A stretch of DNA of 64,000 bases from an uncultured Victivallis sp. (GCA_944389935.1 CALXOE010000009.1:19350-83349), one strand, 5' to 3'. Shown: positions 28,095-37,894, counted from the stretch's first letter. Notes: generated from the sequence alone by a model not told the origin. A program made the numbers and translations.

Positions 28095-30323
28095 TCAGTC
28101 ATCAACGGCATATCGTTTGACTATATAATGTTTCAGGTAGCCGGTCAGTTCGACCCGGCGTGGCGGCGGCAGCGCCGGATGCTGTTCCACGATGGCAAGC
28201 AATTCGGCGGCCGTCGGAACTTCATCGCGCCCGATCAGTTTGCGACGGCGCAATCGGCGCAACAGTCGGCGGTACTCTTTCTGCAGTTTGCGCTTTTCCG
28301 GCGTCAGATGGTCGGATGGACGCCGCTTCCGATGATACAGCAGCATCCGCAGGACAAAACCGATTATGAATCCCGTCAATCCGCCCCAGAGCGGATGCGT
28401 CACCAGATAGACGGCCCAATCCCAGCTCAGCAGCAGAATCGCCATGGCGCCGTCGGCAAAATGCCCGCGCCGCAGACTGCTCAGAATCTCGAACCAGGAA
28501 AGCCGCAGATAATCGCCGCGGCTGGCGATCCTCTCCTGCCATGAATCCGGGCGGGGCGACGCCGCGGTCACCGAGGGCGGCGTCGTATCGACGATCACCC
28601 ATTTCCGGTTCTGCCGGTCATATGCCTCCACCCAGGCATGGGCATCACCATAACGGGCGATGAAATACTTCCCGGACGGATGAGGCTCATTACAGATGAA
28701 GCCGCTCACATACCGGGCGGGGACTCCCGCACTGCGCAGCAGAAGCACGGTCGCGGACGCGAACAGCTCGCAATGGGCCCGACGCCGCTCCGTCAGGAAG
28801 AATTTGACCGGATCACTCGGTCGCCACCACTGGCGGAACCGGTTGCGTCCGCGCCTCTCAACAGCGCCCTCCGCCAGGCGTCCCGCAACCCGCATTCCCA
28901 TTCGGACTCCGGGACGCCGTGCCACCCCCCGGTCCGCCCCCGGCGGGGGACGGCGAAGCGGCCGTCGCCGGGCGGATCTTTCGCGCACGGGTTCGGACTT
29001 CGGCCCCTGCCAGTCGAGTGAGTACTCGAAATTCTGATCGAAATACTCCTGAAGTTTCTGGAAACGCTCCGCATCGGTCGTGCACATTGCCAGGCCGAGC
29101 TCGTCGACAATCCCGTTCAATACGGGCTCGATTTCACGAGGGACTTCGAGAAACTCCCGACCGGGCCGGGCGGGCTGCTGCATGGCGGTCTCCCCCCCGG
29201 ACGTTTCAGTGAAGACCGTGTATCCGCCCTCACGGACAAACTGCTCGACCTCAATGTGCCCGTCCCGGAATCGCAGCACGCGCGAAGCGATCAGCGACAG
29301 AGAAACCAGATCTCCGGGGACGGCCAGAACATTTCCCAGCAGCGAATCATCCGGGTAAATATCCCAGCGGTTGCCGGTTTTCTCCATGCGGATGACCGAA
29401 TAGAGCTGCTCGGCGGAGAATGAGCCGTCCGAAATCGTCGTTGCCAGCGGAGTGCCAAGCACCTCCTCCAGACTGTGCCATACACCGCGCTCATAGCGGT
29501 GGAACGAGCGGCTGCGCAGATATCCCGGAGCCGTCTCCCCCACGGCCCGCAGCGCAACCCGGTCGGACATGGTGAAGAATTCCGGCGGCATCGCAAGCAT
29601 GAGGTTCGGGGAAGCCCCCAGTTGCATGGCACTTCCTCCGGATTTGTAGAGCTGCCGGATGCCCACGCGCAGCAGGGCGTTTTCGAGACTGCGGAACATG
29701 TTCTCATTCCGCCGGTACTCTCTGAACTCCAGTACGATCAGTCCGCAGATTCCGGCGAGTGCGATCATCAACAGCCCGAACCGGCGCCAGTTGCCCCGCT
29801 TCGCCCCGGAACGGCTCGCAAACAACGTCGCCAGAATCGACGCCCCCATCGTCGCCCCGAAAAACCAGGGGAACAGAACCAGAAGCCGGGAGGCCTCACT
29901 CTCCCGTTCCGGAATGAGTCCGTCGAGCCGGATATCTCCGCCGAGACCGAACGAAACCATCGCCGCCGCCGCGGCGATGCCGATCACATGTCCCCGTCGC
30001 CGGAAACCGGCGGCGAGCGCCCCGAGATAGAGCACGAACGGCACCGACAGCGCCGGCCGTGAGAAAATCGCCATGAAACCGAACCGGTCCTGCTTCATCG
30101 GAGCGAGATAATTCCCGAACAGCGTGAGAGCCATCGCCAGCACCGTCAAATAGATGACGGAACGGTCGCTGATCCGCCAGCCTTTCGATTTCAACGACGA
30201 GAACACCAGCAAGATCACTGTGATGACAAAGACATGCGGCAACTCCGTGATCACACTGAAATAGAATGCCGCCGGCAGCAGAATCGCGGCCGCCCACAAA
30301 ACGATTTTCCTGGATTGATCCAT
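28095..30323 (-). CDS. Transglutaminase-like membrane protein (TgpA/DUF3488 type)
   Basis: Protein of 742 residues: several N-terminal helices (first about 250 residues), a periplasmic transglutaminase-like domain and a C-terminal helix with a cytoplasmic tail. The catalytic triad is visible: Cys in RAHCELFASATVLLLRSAGVPARYVSGF, His in YGDAHAWVEAYD and Asp in VIVDTTPP. It normally works with MoxR and DUF58 proteins on the cell envelope. ATG 30323 starts 2 bases after the DUF58 stop. Before the catalytic Cys, about residues 440-490 are unusually rich in Arg and Pro and coincide with a GC-rich palindrome. Confidence 0.85.
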   Translation of the reverse strand: MDQSRKIVLWAAAILLPAAFYFSVITELPHVFVITVILLVFSSLKSKGWRISDRSVIYLTVLAMALTLFGNYLAPMKQDRFGFMAIFSRPALSVPFVLYLGALAAGFRRRGHVIGIAAAAAMVSFGLGGDIRLDGLIPERESEASRLLVLFPWFFGATMGASILATLFASRSGAKRGNWRRFGLLMIALAGICGLIVLEFREYRRNENMFRSLENALLRVGIRQLYKSGGSAMQLGASPNLMLAMPPEFFTMSDRVALRAVGETAPGYLRSRSFHRYERGVWHSLEEVLGTPLATTISDGSFSAEQLYSVIRMEKTGNRWDIYPDDSLLGNVLAVPGDLVSLSLIASRVLRFRDGHIEVEQFVREGGYTVFTETSGGETAMQQPARPGREFLEVPREIEPVLNGIVDELGLAMCTTDAERFQKLQEYFDQNFEYSLDWQGPKSEPVRERSARRRPLRRPPPGADRGVARRPGVRMGMRVAGRLAEGAVERRGRNRFRQWWRPSDPVKFFLTERRRAHCELFASATVLLLRSAGVPARYVSGFICNEPHPSGKYFIARYGDAHAWVEAYDRQNRKWVIVDTTPPSVTAASPRPDSWQERIASRGDYLRLSWFEILSSLRRGHFADGAMAILLLSWDWAVYLVTHPLWGGLTGFIIGFVLRMLLYHRKRRPSDHLTPEKRKLQKEYRRLLRRLRRRKLIGRDEVPTAAELLAIVEQHPALPPPRRVELTGYLKHYIVKRYAVDD
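28938..28973. repeat. GC-rich palindrome inside the transglutaminase gene
   Basis: CCCGGC (28938-28943) pairs with GCCGGG (28967-28972), and GACGGC (28949-28954 region) with GCCGTC next to it, around a GAAGCG loop. It lies in the Arg-rich stretch that has no counterpart I know in related proteins, so it may be an in-frame inserted palindromic element. Confidence 0.45.
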
Positions 30324-30325
30324 CG

Positions 30326-31666
30326 TTACAGCTCTCTCACCATTCCGGAACGGATCGCCTGCGGAGAAAGCGCAACCCATTCCGGTGGCAGCTCCGACGG
30401 CGAATCGGTAATCAGAAACACCCGCAGCGACACGTCGCTTTCACGCAATCGTTCGACAAATTTCCGACGTTCGGGGTCGTCCCCGATCAGCACGACCACC
30501 GCGCCTCCGACTTCGGACAGATCCCGGAACACATCCGGCTCGAGCTGGGGCAGCGCCGGCTCGGGCGACGGCTCGATCCCGCTCAAGATATCGCACACCG
30601 CCTCGAAACTCGTCGTGCCGCGCCCCGTTTCGAGATGATGCACCTCGAGTCCGACGGCGAACAGTTCGACGGCGGCCTCTCCCCGGGAAAAATATTCCGC
30701 GAGGGCTGCGGTAAGTTCCAGGGCAGCTTCGAGCTCTTCGGATTCCTTCGGCATTTTCCGGAGCCGCTGCCATAAGGTCGGCGGCGGAACGTATGTGTCT
30801 GTGACCAGCGCAATCCGCTTGAGTTCATCTTCCTCGAACTCCTTGACCACAAACGATCCGAGCCGGGCAGTACCGGGCCAGTCGATCCGGCGGATATCGT
30901 CGCCCTCGCGATAGTCGCGCACGCCCATGAGCTCCATCGATTCGCCGATTTTGGAATAACGTGCCATTCCCTCGGCCTGGTTCCGGGCTCCGAGAGGGAG
31001 TTTGAATTTCGTCAGAGAGGTAAACGCCGGATAAACGGACAGCATTCTCGCATCTTTCCGCCACCGGCAACTCCACTTGATCAAATTGAACGGGAAACGC
31101 GACTCGACCCGCGCCGTGTAAATCAAATGACGTCCGCGCCGTTTTGCATACACGATGCTTTCGAGTTTGACTTCGGCTTTCGGCGGCAGCTCCGCCAGCG
31201 CGGCATGCTGTTCAGTCGAAAGTCCCGGTCCGTAATGGAACGGGTCGGCCCAGATGTCCCACGCCGGCAACCGGCGGCGGTTGTGCAGAATGAATTGAAC
31301 CTTGAAACGCGATTTCGCCCGGACCCGGTCCGGCATCAGGCGGACGATGTCGACCCGCGGCCGATACCAGAAACCGAGAATCAGCTCCACGAGGAACACC
31401 GCAAGAAAAATCAGAACCATCACCCGCATCGGGGAATCCATCGCCACGGAAGCATAGCCGGTCAACAACAGCGCCGCCGGCACCAGATAAAAACTGACCG
31501 GCGACAGGAAGAGACGCACCAGACCGACCGACCACGCGAACAGCGCGAGCGTGCTGGAACGGTACTTGTGCCGGCCGTCCCGCCGCAGCGCGCTTAATTG
31601 AAACGTCTCGGGGCCATCGAGAAAACGGCTCAGTTTGCGCTGAATGTAGGCATCGTAATCAAACAT
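30326..31666 (-). CDS. DUF58 domain-containing protein
   Basis: Protein of 446 residues with two N-terminal helices (about 40-75) and the DUF58 signature ESMELMGVRDYREGDDIRRIDWPGTARLGSFVVKEFEEDE, then a VWA-like C-terminal half (RIALVTDTYVP, VVLIGDD). Together with MoxR and a transglutaminase it belongs to a conserved but poorly understood envelope system. Its ATG is one base from the stop of the upstream AsmA-like gene, and it is 2 bases from the transglutaminase, so the genes are tightly coupled. Confidence 0.9.
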   Translation of the reverse strand: MFDYDAYIQRKLSRFLDGPETFQLSALRRDGRHKYRSSTLALFAWSVGLVRLFLSPVSFYLVPAALLLTGYASVAMDSPMRVMVLIFLAVFLVELILGFWYRPRVDIVRLMPDRVRAKSRFKVQFILHNRRRLPAWDIWADPFHYGPGLSTEQHAALAELPPKAEVKLESIVYAKRRGRHLIYTARVESRFPFNLIKWSCRWRKDARMLSVYPAFTSLTKFKLPLGARNQAEGMARYSKIGESMELMGVRDYREGDDIRRIDWPGTARLGSFVVKEFEEDELKRIALVTDTYVPPPTLWQRLRKMPKESEELEAALELTAALAEYFSRGEAAVELFAVGLEVHHLETGRGTTSFEAVCDILSGIEPSPEPALPQLEPDVFRDLSEVGGAVVVLIGDDPERRKFVERLRESDVSLRVFLITDSPSELPPEWVALSPQAIRSGMVREL

Positions 31667-34600
31667 TTACGGTTTCTCCCCGTCTCCGTCCTCCGCGGGA
31701 ATCCGGTAATCGATGGACAGCTCGATCTCACCGTCCAGCCCGAACGCAGCCGGATTCACGGAACGGATCAATCTCCGGTAATTGTCGTCCCGCACCTTGA
31801 TCGTTCCGGCGGGCCGTCCCGTCGCGGAAACGCTCAGGAGCGCACTGCCGGCAGGCTCCCTTTCAAACCGCAGCCGAAGCGATCGACAGTGGAAATCCCG
31901 CAGCATCTCCAGATAAAAGCGCTGCCGCGCTCCTCCCCCGGAAGCCAGCACGAAAGGCTCAAGCGCCTGCAGATTCAGCCGTTCGCTGCCGGAGGAGGTC
32001 AATTCCGCAGAAACGAGCTCCGGCCGACGGCCGTCGAAGTAAAGACGCCAGAACAACATGCCGTCGGCCCGCCCGCCGATCGTCCCCCGCTCGACGCCAA
32101 GTTCCCGGAGCAATCCGCTCCATTCGAGGGAGCGGATCACGACGCCGACTTCGACGCTCTCTGTTCCGCTGCGCAGCGTAAACGGAGACGCGAGACGAAC
32201 CCGGCCGCCCCAGATGTTCCCGGAACCGCTCAGGACATCGCACTCGTCCGGGCGCAGCAGCCGGAATGCCAGCATGCCGTTCCGCACCTGAAGCGCGCCG
32301 GCGGCGATCTCGCCGAACCGGAGCTCTCCACCGGGATTCCGCGTCCCGGAACCCGCACCGGGGAGTCGGATCGTCCCGTGGAGTTTTTTCAATACCATAC
32401 CCGGCGCCTCAAGCGTGCCGTCGGCGGCGGTGAGTTCACAGCTCCAGTCACTTCCGGCTGCGGAAAATCCGAACGTGCCGCGACCGGAAACGCCGCCGGA
32501 AAATCGCATATCCGCCACCGTCGGACCGGGCAGAACCGCAGCCGCCGGCAGAGGTTTTTCGAGAACGACCTTGTCGAGCACATACTCTCCGGAGAGGCCC
32601 CATCCGGGCGTCCGGGAGCATTCGCCCGAGAAACGCAGCGCCTCCCCCTGCCAGAATTCGGAGGCGGCACACCCCTCGAACGAACACTCTCCTCCGGCGA
32701 GGCGGAGTTTTCCGGAAGCAGCCCGGATCACGTTTCCGGGCGAGACGACCCGGTTGCTCCGAAACGTGCCCTCCCCCTGCGCCCCGTCGGCGGTCCATGT
32801 CAGCGGCAGCGTGATCGCAATCTCATCCATGCCATGCTGCTGCTCGAAAATCGAGCCGCCCGAGAGTTCATAACTGCCATGAAACATCCCGTCATCTCCG
32901 CGTTTGAACGAGAGGGTCTGACGTTCCGCGCCCAGTTTCCAGACGGAGGAAACGTCGCCGAAACGCGACTCCAACGACTCCAGAACCGCCTGAAAACCCG
33001 AAAGCTCCGATCGCTCGAAGAGCGCATCACAGTGGAATGAGCGGAACGTTCCGGCGAGCTCATCGGTTTCGGCCGTTCCGGCGGGCATATCGAATTTCAC
33101 ATGCCAGCGGTCCGGCAGCAGACCGGATTCACGCAGCTCCCCGCTCCAGGAGAGCTGAGCGGCGGGCACCATGAGCGCCCCGCCGAAAGCGGAAAGGGTC
33201 GTTCCGCTCGAATCCATCCGGCCGATCAGATTGTCGCCCGGCTTGAGTGAGTTGCGGTCGAACTGCAAAGTGAACACCGGTTCAGCCGCGGATATCTCAC
33301 ACTCGGGATAGCGGAAGTTGCCGTTTTCCGCCCCGCCCGAGACCCGGATTCTGGCCACTTCCCATCCGGAGGAAAGCTCGGCGAAGCCGGACAGGTGCAG
33401 ATCCTTGAGTTCACCTGAGCCGAACATCGAGCGAACCGGATTGACCCGGCGGATCTCGACCGCTCCCTCGATCCGCCGCAACGGGAAACCGCCGCCCCCA
33501 TCCGGCGCAATCATCGTCGAAAAGTTTCCGGAAAAGCCCTCCATTTTCAGTTTCGGGACGCCCCCGCCATACAGATTGATGCCGGCGAGCTCCGGCTCGA
33601 GCACCAGAAGCGCCTCTTTCTCTCCCGCCTGCCGGGAAAACCGGAACGACGCGAGGGCGGAAGTCGCGCTCCAGGCGCTCTCGGGATTCGTCCAGTCGAG
33701 TCTCGAACTGCGCAGCAGACCCGAAAGTTCAAATCCGGAATTTTCCGGGTTGTCATAATCGAAACTCCAGCTTCCGGAGAGCGTTCCAGGCTGAGCTTCG
33801 AGCTCCTGCGGATTGCCGGGAGCACGGTATTTGAGCGTTTCAAACCCGAGGGAAAAGTCGATGCTGCCGCGGGAACGGGTTCCGCCACCTGAGATCTTCG
33901 GAGAGCGCCAGATGCAACTGAAAAATCCCGGCGGCAGCTCGCCGCTCCAGCGCACGGCCCGGTCGGAACTCTCCGACTGCCGGAACATCCAGTCCCCGCT
34001 CTCCCGGTTGTACTGCCCGTCGATGCGCATGACGCCGGAGAGTTCGCCGACCGGAGGAGAATTCACGATCGAAAAACGGATCTCCGGGTCTCGTTCTCCG
34101 CCCGATACGGTCAGCATCCCGAGCGGAAGTTCAAAGGGCAGCGTCAATGTGGTTTCAGGCAGCACCACCTCCCAGGAGCCGCCCGGACCGTGCCAGTGAA
34201 AATCCGCCCGCGTTCCCGGAGATATCGCCCAGACTCCGCCGGAAATCGCGGTTTCGTCGGCAAAGCGCAACTCCCCGCGGAACGAACGGACCGGTTTGAG
34301 CCCGTTCAGGTCAAGCTGAACCGCTCCCGCCGTCTCAATCGATCCGGAAAACAACAGTTCGGTCGGGGCTCGACTGCCGAAAAGCGCCAGCAGTTCCGGA
34401 GTAACGCGGCCGTGGAATTTCAATTCCGCCACCCGTTTCCCCGGATCGAGCGTGCCCGTCGCCTCGATTCCGGGATTCGGCATGGAGAACTCCAGCTGCA
34501 GCTGCTCCGCCGTCACCGGCTCCCAGCGAAGTGTGAACGGAAACGACCGCCCCTCCGGTCCGCTCCGGAACACCCCTTCCGCCGAAAATCGCGCAGGCAG

Positions 34601-34966
34601 TGTTTTCGCCACAGTCGAACCCGCGAGAATCGGCAGCAGAGATTCCATGCGGGCGATTTCAGCTCCGCGGATCCGGATGGCGACGGGGAGCCCGGCGGAA
34701 TCGAGATCTAGCTCGACGGTTTCACACCCCGCGGCAAACGTTCCGTCGCTCCGGCAGACCAGCTTTTTCACCAGAAGCCTGCCCGGGGCTGTCTCCTCGA
34801 TCTCCGCGGCCTCGAGTCCCTTCACTGAGGCGATCACAAGCTCCGCCGCGCGGACCGGCGAACGGCGCAGATACCAGTACGCGGCGGCAGCCACCGCGGC
34901 GAAGAACAGCGCCAGAATCAGCACGAAGCCGAGCGGGATTCGATAGATGTTGCGACTGCGGCTCAT
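31667..34966 (-). CDS. AsmA/YdbH-like giant envelope protein
   Basis: Protein of 1099 residues with one N-terminal anchor helix (IPLGFVLILALFFAAVAAAAYWYL) and a very long beta-rich periplasmic region. Its end (TIGGRADGMLFWRLYFDGRRPELVSAELTS...FEREPAGSALLSVSATGRPAGT) resembles the C-terminal domain of YdbH, one of the AsmA-like proteins proposed to bridge inner and outer membrane for phospholipid transport. I infer that role; the middle has little recognisable sequence. ATG 34966 overlaps the stop of the formyltransferase gene (ATGA). A Gram-negative envelope is implied. Confidence 0.7.
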   Translation of the reverse strand: MSRSRNIYRIPLGFVLILALFFAAVAAAAYWYLRRSPVRAAELVIASVKGLEAAEIEETAPGRLLVKKLVCRSDGTFAAGCETVELDLDSAGLPVAIRIRGAEIARMESLLPILAGSTVAKTLPARFSAEGVFRSGPEGRSFPFTLRWEPVTAEQLQLEFSMPNPGIEATGTLDPGKRVAELKFHGRVTPELLALFGSRAPTELLFSGSIETAGAVQLDLNGLKPVRSFRGELRFADETAISGGVWAISPGTRADFHWHGPGGSWEVVLPETTLTLPFELPLGMLTVSGGERDPEIRFSIVNSPPVGELSGVMRIDGQYNRESGDWMFRQSESSDRAVRWSGELPPGFFSCIWRSPKISGGGTRSRGSIDFSLGFETLKYRAPGNPQELEAQPGTLSGSWSFDYDNPENSGFELSGLLRSSRLDWTNPESAWSATSALASFRFSRQAGEKEALLVLEPELAGINLYGGGVPKLKMEGFSGNFSTMIAPDGGGGFPLRRIEGAVEIRRVNPVRSMFGSGELKDLHLSGFAELSSGWEVARIRVSGGAENGNFRYPECEISAAEPVFTLQFDRNSLKPGDNLIGRMDSSGTTLSAFGGALMVPAAQLSWSGELRESGLLPDRWHVKFDMPAGTAETDELAGTFRSFHCDALFERSELSGFQAVLESLESRFGDVSSVWKLGAERQTLSFKRGDDGMFHGSYELSGGSIFEQQHGMDEIAITLPLTWTADGAQGEGTFRSNRVVSPGNVIRAASGKLRLAGGECSFEGCAASEFWQGEALRFSGECSRTPGWGLSGEYVLDKVVLEKPLPAAAVLPGPTVADMRFSGGVSGRGTFGFSAAGSDWSCELTAADGTLEAPGMVLKKLHGTIRLPGAGSGTRNPGGELRFGEIAAGALQVRNGMLAFRLLRPDECDVLSGSGNIWGGRVRLASPFTLRSGTESVEVGVVIRSLEWSGLLRELGVERGTIGGRADGMLFWRLYFDGRRPELVSAELTSSGSERLNLQALEPFVLASGGGARQRFYLEMLRDFHCRSLRLRFEREPAGSALLSVSATGRPAGTIKVRDDNYRRLIRSVNPAAFGLDGEIELSIDYRIPAEDGDGEKP

Positions 34967-35841
34967 GCCAGAACGTTCCTCCCGTCTCTGCCGTACTCCA
35001 CCGTCCGGCAGGGGAGCCACTGCTCCGCCTCCCGGAAATAAAGCCCGCCGTTCCGGTCACGGCCGAACCGGCCGGCGGCGAAATCCGCCACGACGCGCGG
35101 AAGCACAACATGGTCCCCCTCGATCTTGAGCCGCTCAAGATTCCGGGCGGCGACGTCGCGGAGTCTGTCCCGGTAAGGGGCATGCTGACGTGCCCCTCTG
35201 ACCGCGGCAAGTGCGGCGACGGACTCCCCGTCCAGATCGACCGGGACGGGGGTTGAGACTCCGAGAACCGGACCGGAATCCATCTCCGCTTCCCCGTTCC
35301 CCTCGAACGGCTGAGCGAGAATCACGCTGCTGCGCAGTGAGGCATAACCGGCGAGAATCGCGGTTTCGACCGGACGGAAGTGGAGTCCGGCGAGAATGCG
35401 GCGACCGTTTTCCTCTACGGTCAGATCTCCCGGATGGACATTCAAACACGGCAGATCCGCGGTGATGTTGCAGAGCGGTACAAACCCGGCCAGAACGCCG
35501 AAGTCGATCGCATGCGGAGCGAGCAGAGAGCGGAGGCAATCGGTCCACTCCGCTCTGATTGCGCGCCTGCGTTCCGACACGAGCGAGATCGCCGTCTCAC
35601 CGCGTGCGGCATAAAAAGCCCGGATGCCATGCTCCAGCAGAGGCACTCCCCAATCTGCGGAGAGGCGGCGGGCGCGACTCGTCTCCGGGGCGTCCGTGAC
35701 GAGAAGTGTGACGCGGCAGCCGTTTTCCGGGTGTTCGGCACAATAACGCAGCAGGGCTTCGGCATTGGTTCCGGACCCGCTCATGAAAACGGCGATGCGG
35801 GCCGGACGGCCGGACGGAACGGAAAAAAAGTGATCGATCAT
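34963..35841 (-). CDS. PurN-like formyltransferase, divergent
   Basis: Protein of 292 residues with the glycinamide ribonucleotide formyltransferase fold: VFMSGSGTNAEALLRYC at the N-terminus, AIDFGVLAGFVPLCNIT and NVHPGDLTVEENGRR where PurN has NIHPSLLP. The catalytic Asn-His pair is kept, but the surroundings differ and there are about 90 extra C-terminal residues. It may act on a nucleotide sugar or another amine instead of GAR. First gene of the envelope operon, which also hints at a role other than purine synthesis. Confidence 0.7.
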   Translation of the reverse strand: MIDHFFSVPSGRPARIAVFMSGSGTNAEALLRYCAEHPENGCRVTLLVTDAPETSRARRLSADWGVPLLEHGIRAFYAARGETAISLVSERRRAIRAEWTDCLRSLLAPHAIDFGVLAGFVPLCNITADLPCLNVHPGDLTVEENGRRILAGLHFRPVETAILAGYASLRSSVILAQPFEGNGEAEMDSGPVLGVSTPVPVDLDGESVAALAAVRGARQHAPYRDRLRDVAARNLERLKIEGDHVVLPRVVADFAAGRFGRDRNGGLYFREAEQWLPCRTVEYGRDGRNVLA

Positions 35842-36045
35842 CTGAAAATTACGATTCCAAACTGAAAAAAACGCTCAAACGACGTCCGCGCCCGATGCGG
35901 CCGGACTCAAAACAGAACAGGAAAACCGGAACGGGACACTTTATGAAAAGTGCAGTCGATTCCCTCTTCTTATATTAAAATGCAGTTTTTTTCGGAATCT
36001 TCAAGTAAAATAGCGTTTTTTTTTCAAGATCGGCCCGTTTTTTAT

Positions 36046-36073
36046 TTGCTTGTCAGTCAAATTCTGTTATATT
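36046..36073 (+). promoter_or_regulatory. Possible promoter in the divergent gap 35842-36143
   Basis: TTGCTT at 36046-36051, 16-base spacer, TATATT at 36068-36073, 70 bases before ATG 36144. The rest of this 300-base gap is A/T runs (T8-T10 tracts near 36015-36045) with no gene seen. Confidence 0.5.
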
Positions 36074-36143
36074 TTAACCAGACCGCTGGTTTTTTCGGAA
36101 AATGAACAGTCATCATACTGATGGGGCAACGGGAGATTTTGCA

Positions 36144-36800
36144 ATGAGTATATCGAGGTTTTTGAAAGCCGGTCTCGTACTTCTGATTTTGAGTATCTGC
36201 ACGACGGGAGTGTTCGCCGCGTCCTGGTTGACGAACGGCCCGAAACGGGACATCGTCACTCTGGTCGTCACCGGGAACTACAAAAGCCCGCGACTTATGG
36301 CGGAGCTGATTCTCAATGAGAGCCGCCAGCCTTATCTGCTGCTGCCGACTCCTCAGAGCAAAGTGCAGAAGATCATCTTCGTGCAGCCGAAAGGGCCGGC
36401 GCTCGAGATCGCCCCGAAAAATCTCCGTCAGTATCTGAGCTTCCTGAATCCGCGCCGAATCGTGGTTCTCGGAGACAAACGCTACGTTTCGGATCAGTTT
36501 GTGGACGAGTATCTCAAACAGCTCGAGGCCCCCATCCCGGTCGTGCGGGTCGAGGGGAGCGACTGGAATCGCATGGCGGAAGAGGTGACCTATCTTCTGA
36601 GCCTGAGCCATCTCGGTGACAACTTCCAGCGTCTGCAGCAGCAGATGGAGAACAACTACCGGGCAACCCGGCGTACCATGCAGCAGCAACAGCAGCTCGC
36701 AATTCCGGTTGAGAAACCGGAAGAGGCCCAGACCGACGTCGATGTCGTCGAAGAGGAAACCGTCGTTGAGGAAGAAGTTCCGGCGGCCAATGCGGAATAA
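36144..36800 (+). CDS. Secreted protein of unknown function with Gln-rich and acidic tail
   Basis: Protein of 218 residues, no family recognised. A clear signal peptide (MSISRFLKAGLVLLILSICTTGVFAAS) is followed by an alpha/beta domain with strands such as DIVTLVVTGNY, KIIFVQP and PRRIVVLGDKRYV. The C-terminus has RRTMQQQQQLA and an acidic stretch VDVVEEETVVEEEVP. The ATG at 36144, after GGGAG, is chosen over an upstream in-frame ATG at 36102 since the signal peptide starts there. Followed after 11 bases by an ABC-2 permease, perhaps its partner. Confidence 0.7.
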   Translation: MSISRFLKAGLVLLILSICTTGVFAASWLTNGPKRDIVTLVVTGNYKSPRLMAELILNESRQPYLLLPTPQSKVQKIIFVQPKGPALEIAPKNLRQYLSFLNPRRIVVLGDKRYVSDQFVDEYLKQLEAPIPVVRVEGSDWNRMAEEVTYLLSLSHLGDNFQRLQQQMENNYRATRRTMQQQQQLAIPVEKPEEAQTDVDVVEEETVVEEEVPAANAE

Positions 36801-36811
36801 AGATTTGGAAT

Positions 36812-37777
36812 ATGTTCAATTATTTCAAGATCACGATCAACACGTTCAAGGAGTCGGTCCGGGAGCCGATCTACTTTCTGATGCTGCTGGCGGGGCTCGT
36901 CCTGATCGGCAGCTACCCCTCGGCGGCGCTCTTCGTCTTTTCCGAGCAGTTGAAGCTTGTGGTTGACAGTTCGATGGCCACCGGCCTGATCTTCGGGCTG
37001 CTGATCGCCGTGCTGAGTGCATCCCATACCGTCACCCGGGAGATGCGCAACGGAACGGTTCTGCTGCTGCTCTCGAAGCCGGTCTACCGCTGGACGTTCA
37101 TTCTCGGGAAAATCACGGGGATCGGGCTGGCGGTGACGCTCTTCACGCTGCTGTGCAATCTCGCGACGATCACGTCGGTCTACATGGCCACCGATCAGTT
37201 CCGGTTCGACATGACGATTTTCTACAGTTATTTCGGGGTGCTGGCGGCGGTCTGCCTCATCGGAATGCTCTTCAACTTCTGGCGCGGCAGTTCATTTCCG
37301 GAGATTGCGACCTATGCCGCGATGGTGTTGATTCCGATTCTGGCGATTTGCTGCATCGTGTCGCAGGAAGAGCCGACGGTTTCGCTCAAGGATCTCTGCT
37401 GCGCTCTGGTGCTGCTGAACTTCGCTGTGGTTGCGATGTCGACGATTTCGGTGGTGTTCGCCACGCGGCTCGACGCGGTTGCGAATCTTTCGATCTGCAC
37501 ACTGGTGTTTTTCCTCGGGCTCGTCTCGAGTTACCTGTTCCAGCGGGAGACGGATTCGGCGTTTCTCAACGCGGTCTTTTCGTTTTTCTATGCGGTTCTG
37601 CCGAACTGGCAGTTCTTCTGGCTGGCGGACGCAGTGGCGGTGAACCGCCCGATCCCGTTCAGCTATGTGGTGGACTGCGCGATCTACATTGTCCTCTATG
37701 TGGCGATCTGCTCGATGTGGGCGGTGGCGGTTTTCCAGAACAAGGAGATCGCCGGCGAGGGCGACGGCCGCGTATAG
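36812..37777 (+). CDS. ABC-2 type transporter permease (NosY-like)
   Basis: Membrane protein of 321 residues with about six helices. The N-terminus KITINTFKESVREPIYFLMLLAGLVLIGS and ASHTVTREMRNGTVLLLLSKPVYRWTFILGKITG are the hallmark of NosY/ABC-2 permeases. No ATPase gene is adjacent, so it must use one encoded elsewhere. Its substrate is unknown. Same transcript as the secreted protein upstream. Confidence 0.85.
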   Translation: MFNYFKITINTFKESVREPIYFLMLLAGLVLIGSYPSAALFVFSEQLKLVVDSSMATGLIFGLLIAVLSASHTVTREMRNGTVLLLLSKPVYRWTFILGKITGIGLAVTLFTLLCNLATITSVYMATDQFRFDMTIFYSYFGVLAAVCLIGMLFNFWRGSSFPEIATYAAMVLIPILAICCIVSQEEPTVSLKDLCCALVLLNFAVVAMSTISVVFATRLDAVANLSICTLVFFLGLVSSYLFQRETDSAFLNAVFSFFYAVLPNWQFFWLADAVAVNRPIPFSYVVDCAIYIVLYVAICSMWAVAVFQNKEIAGEGDGRV

Positions 37778-37824
37778 AGAGCACACCCCGACTGGGGAGA
37801 GGAGTTTCCTCGGCATCATTCCGC

Positions 37825-37859
37825 AATCCGGCGTCGGGCCAGTCGGGCGACGCCGGATT
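37825..37859. repeat. Perfect hairpin upstream of birA
   Basis: AATCCGGCGTCG (37825-37836) and CGACGCCGGATT (37848-37859) form a 12-bp stem with an 11-base loop, 35 bases before ATG 37895. No T tract follows, so it may slow or end transcription poorly, or act in the birA leader. Confidence 0.5.
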
Positions 37860-37894
37860 TGTCACATATACGCACGTTATCCCGGAGGTTATCC

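Noticed and set aside
28858..29085. Frameshift inside the transglutaminase gene
   Set aside because: The alternative frames of the Arg-rich region (Gly/Pro-rich) are no more protein-like, and the main frame is intact with its triad; an insertion explains it better.
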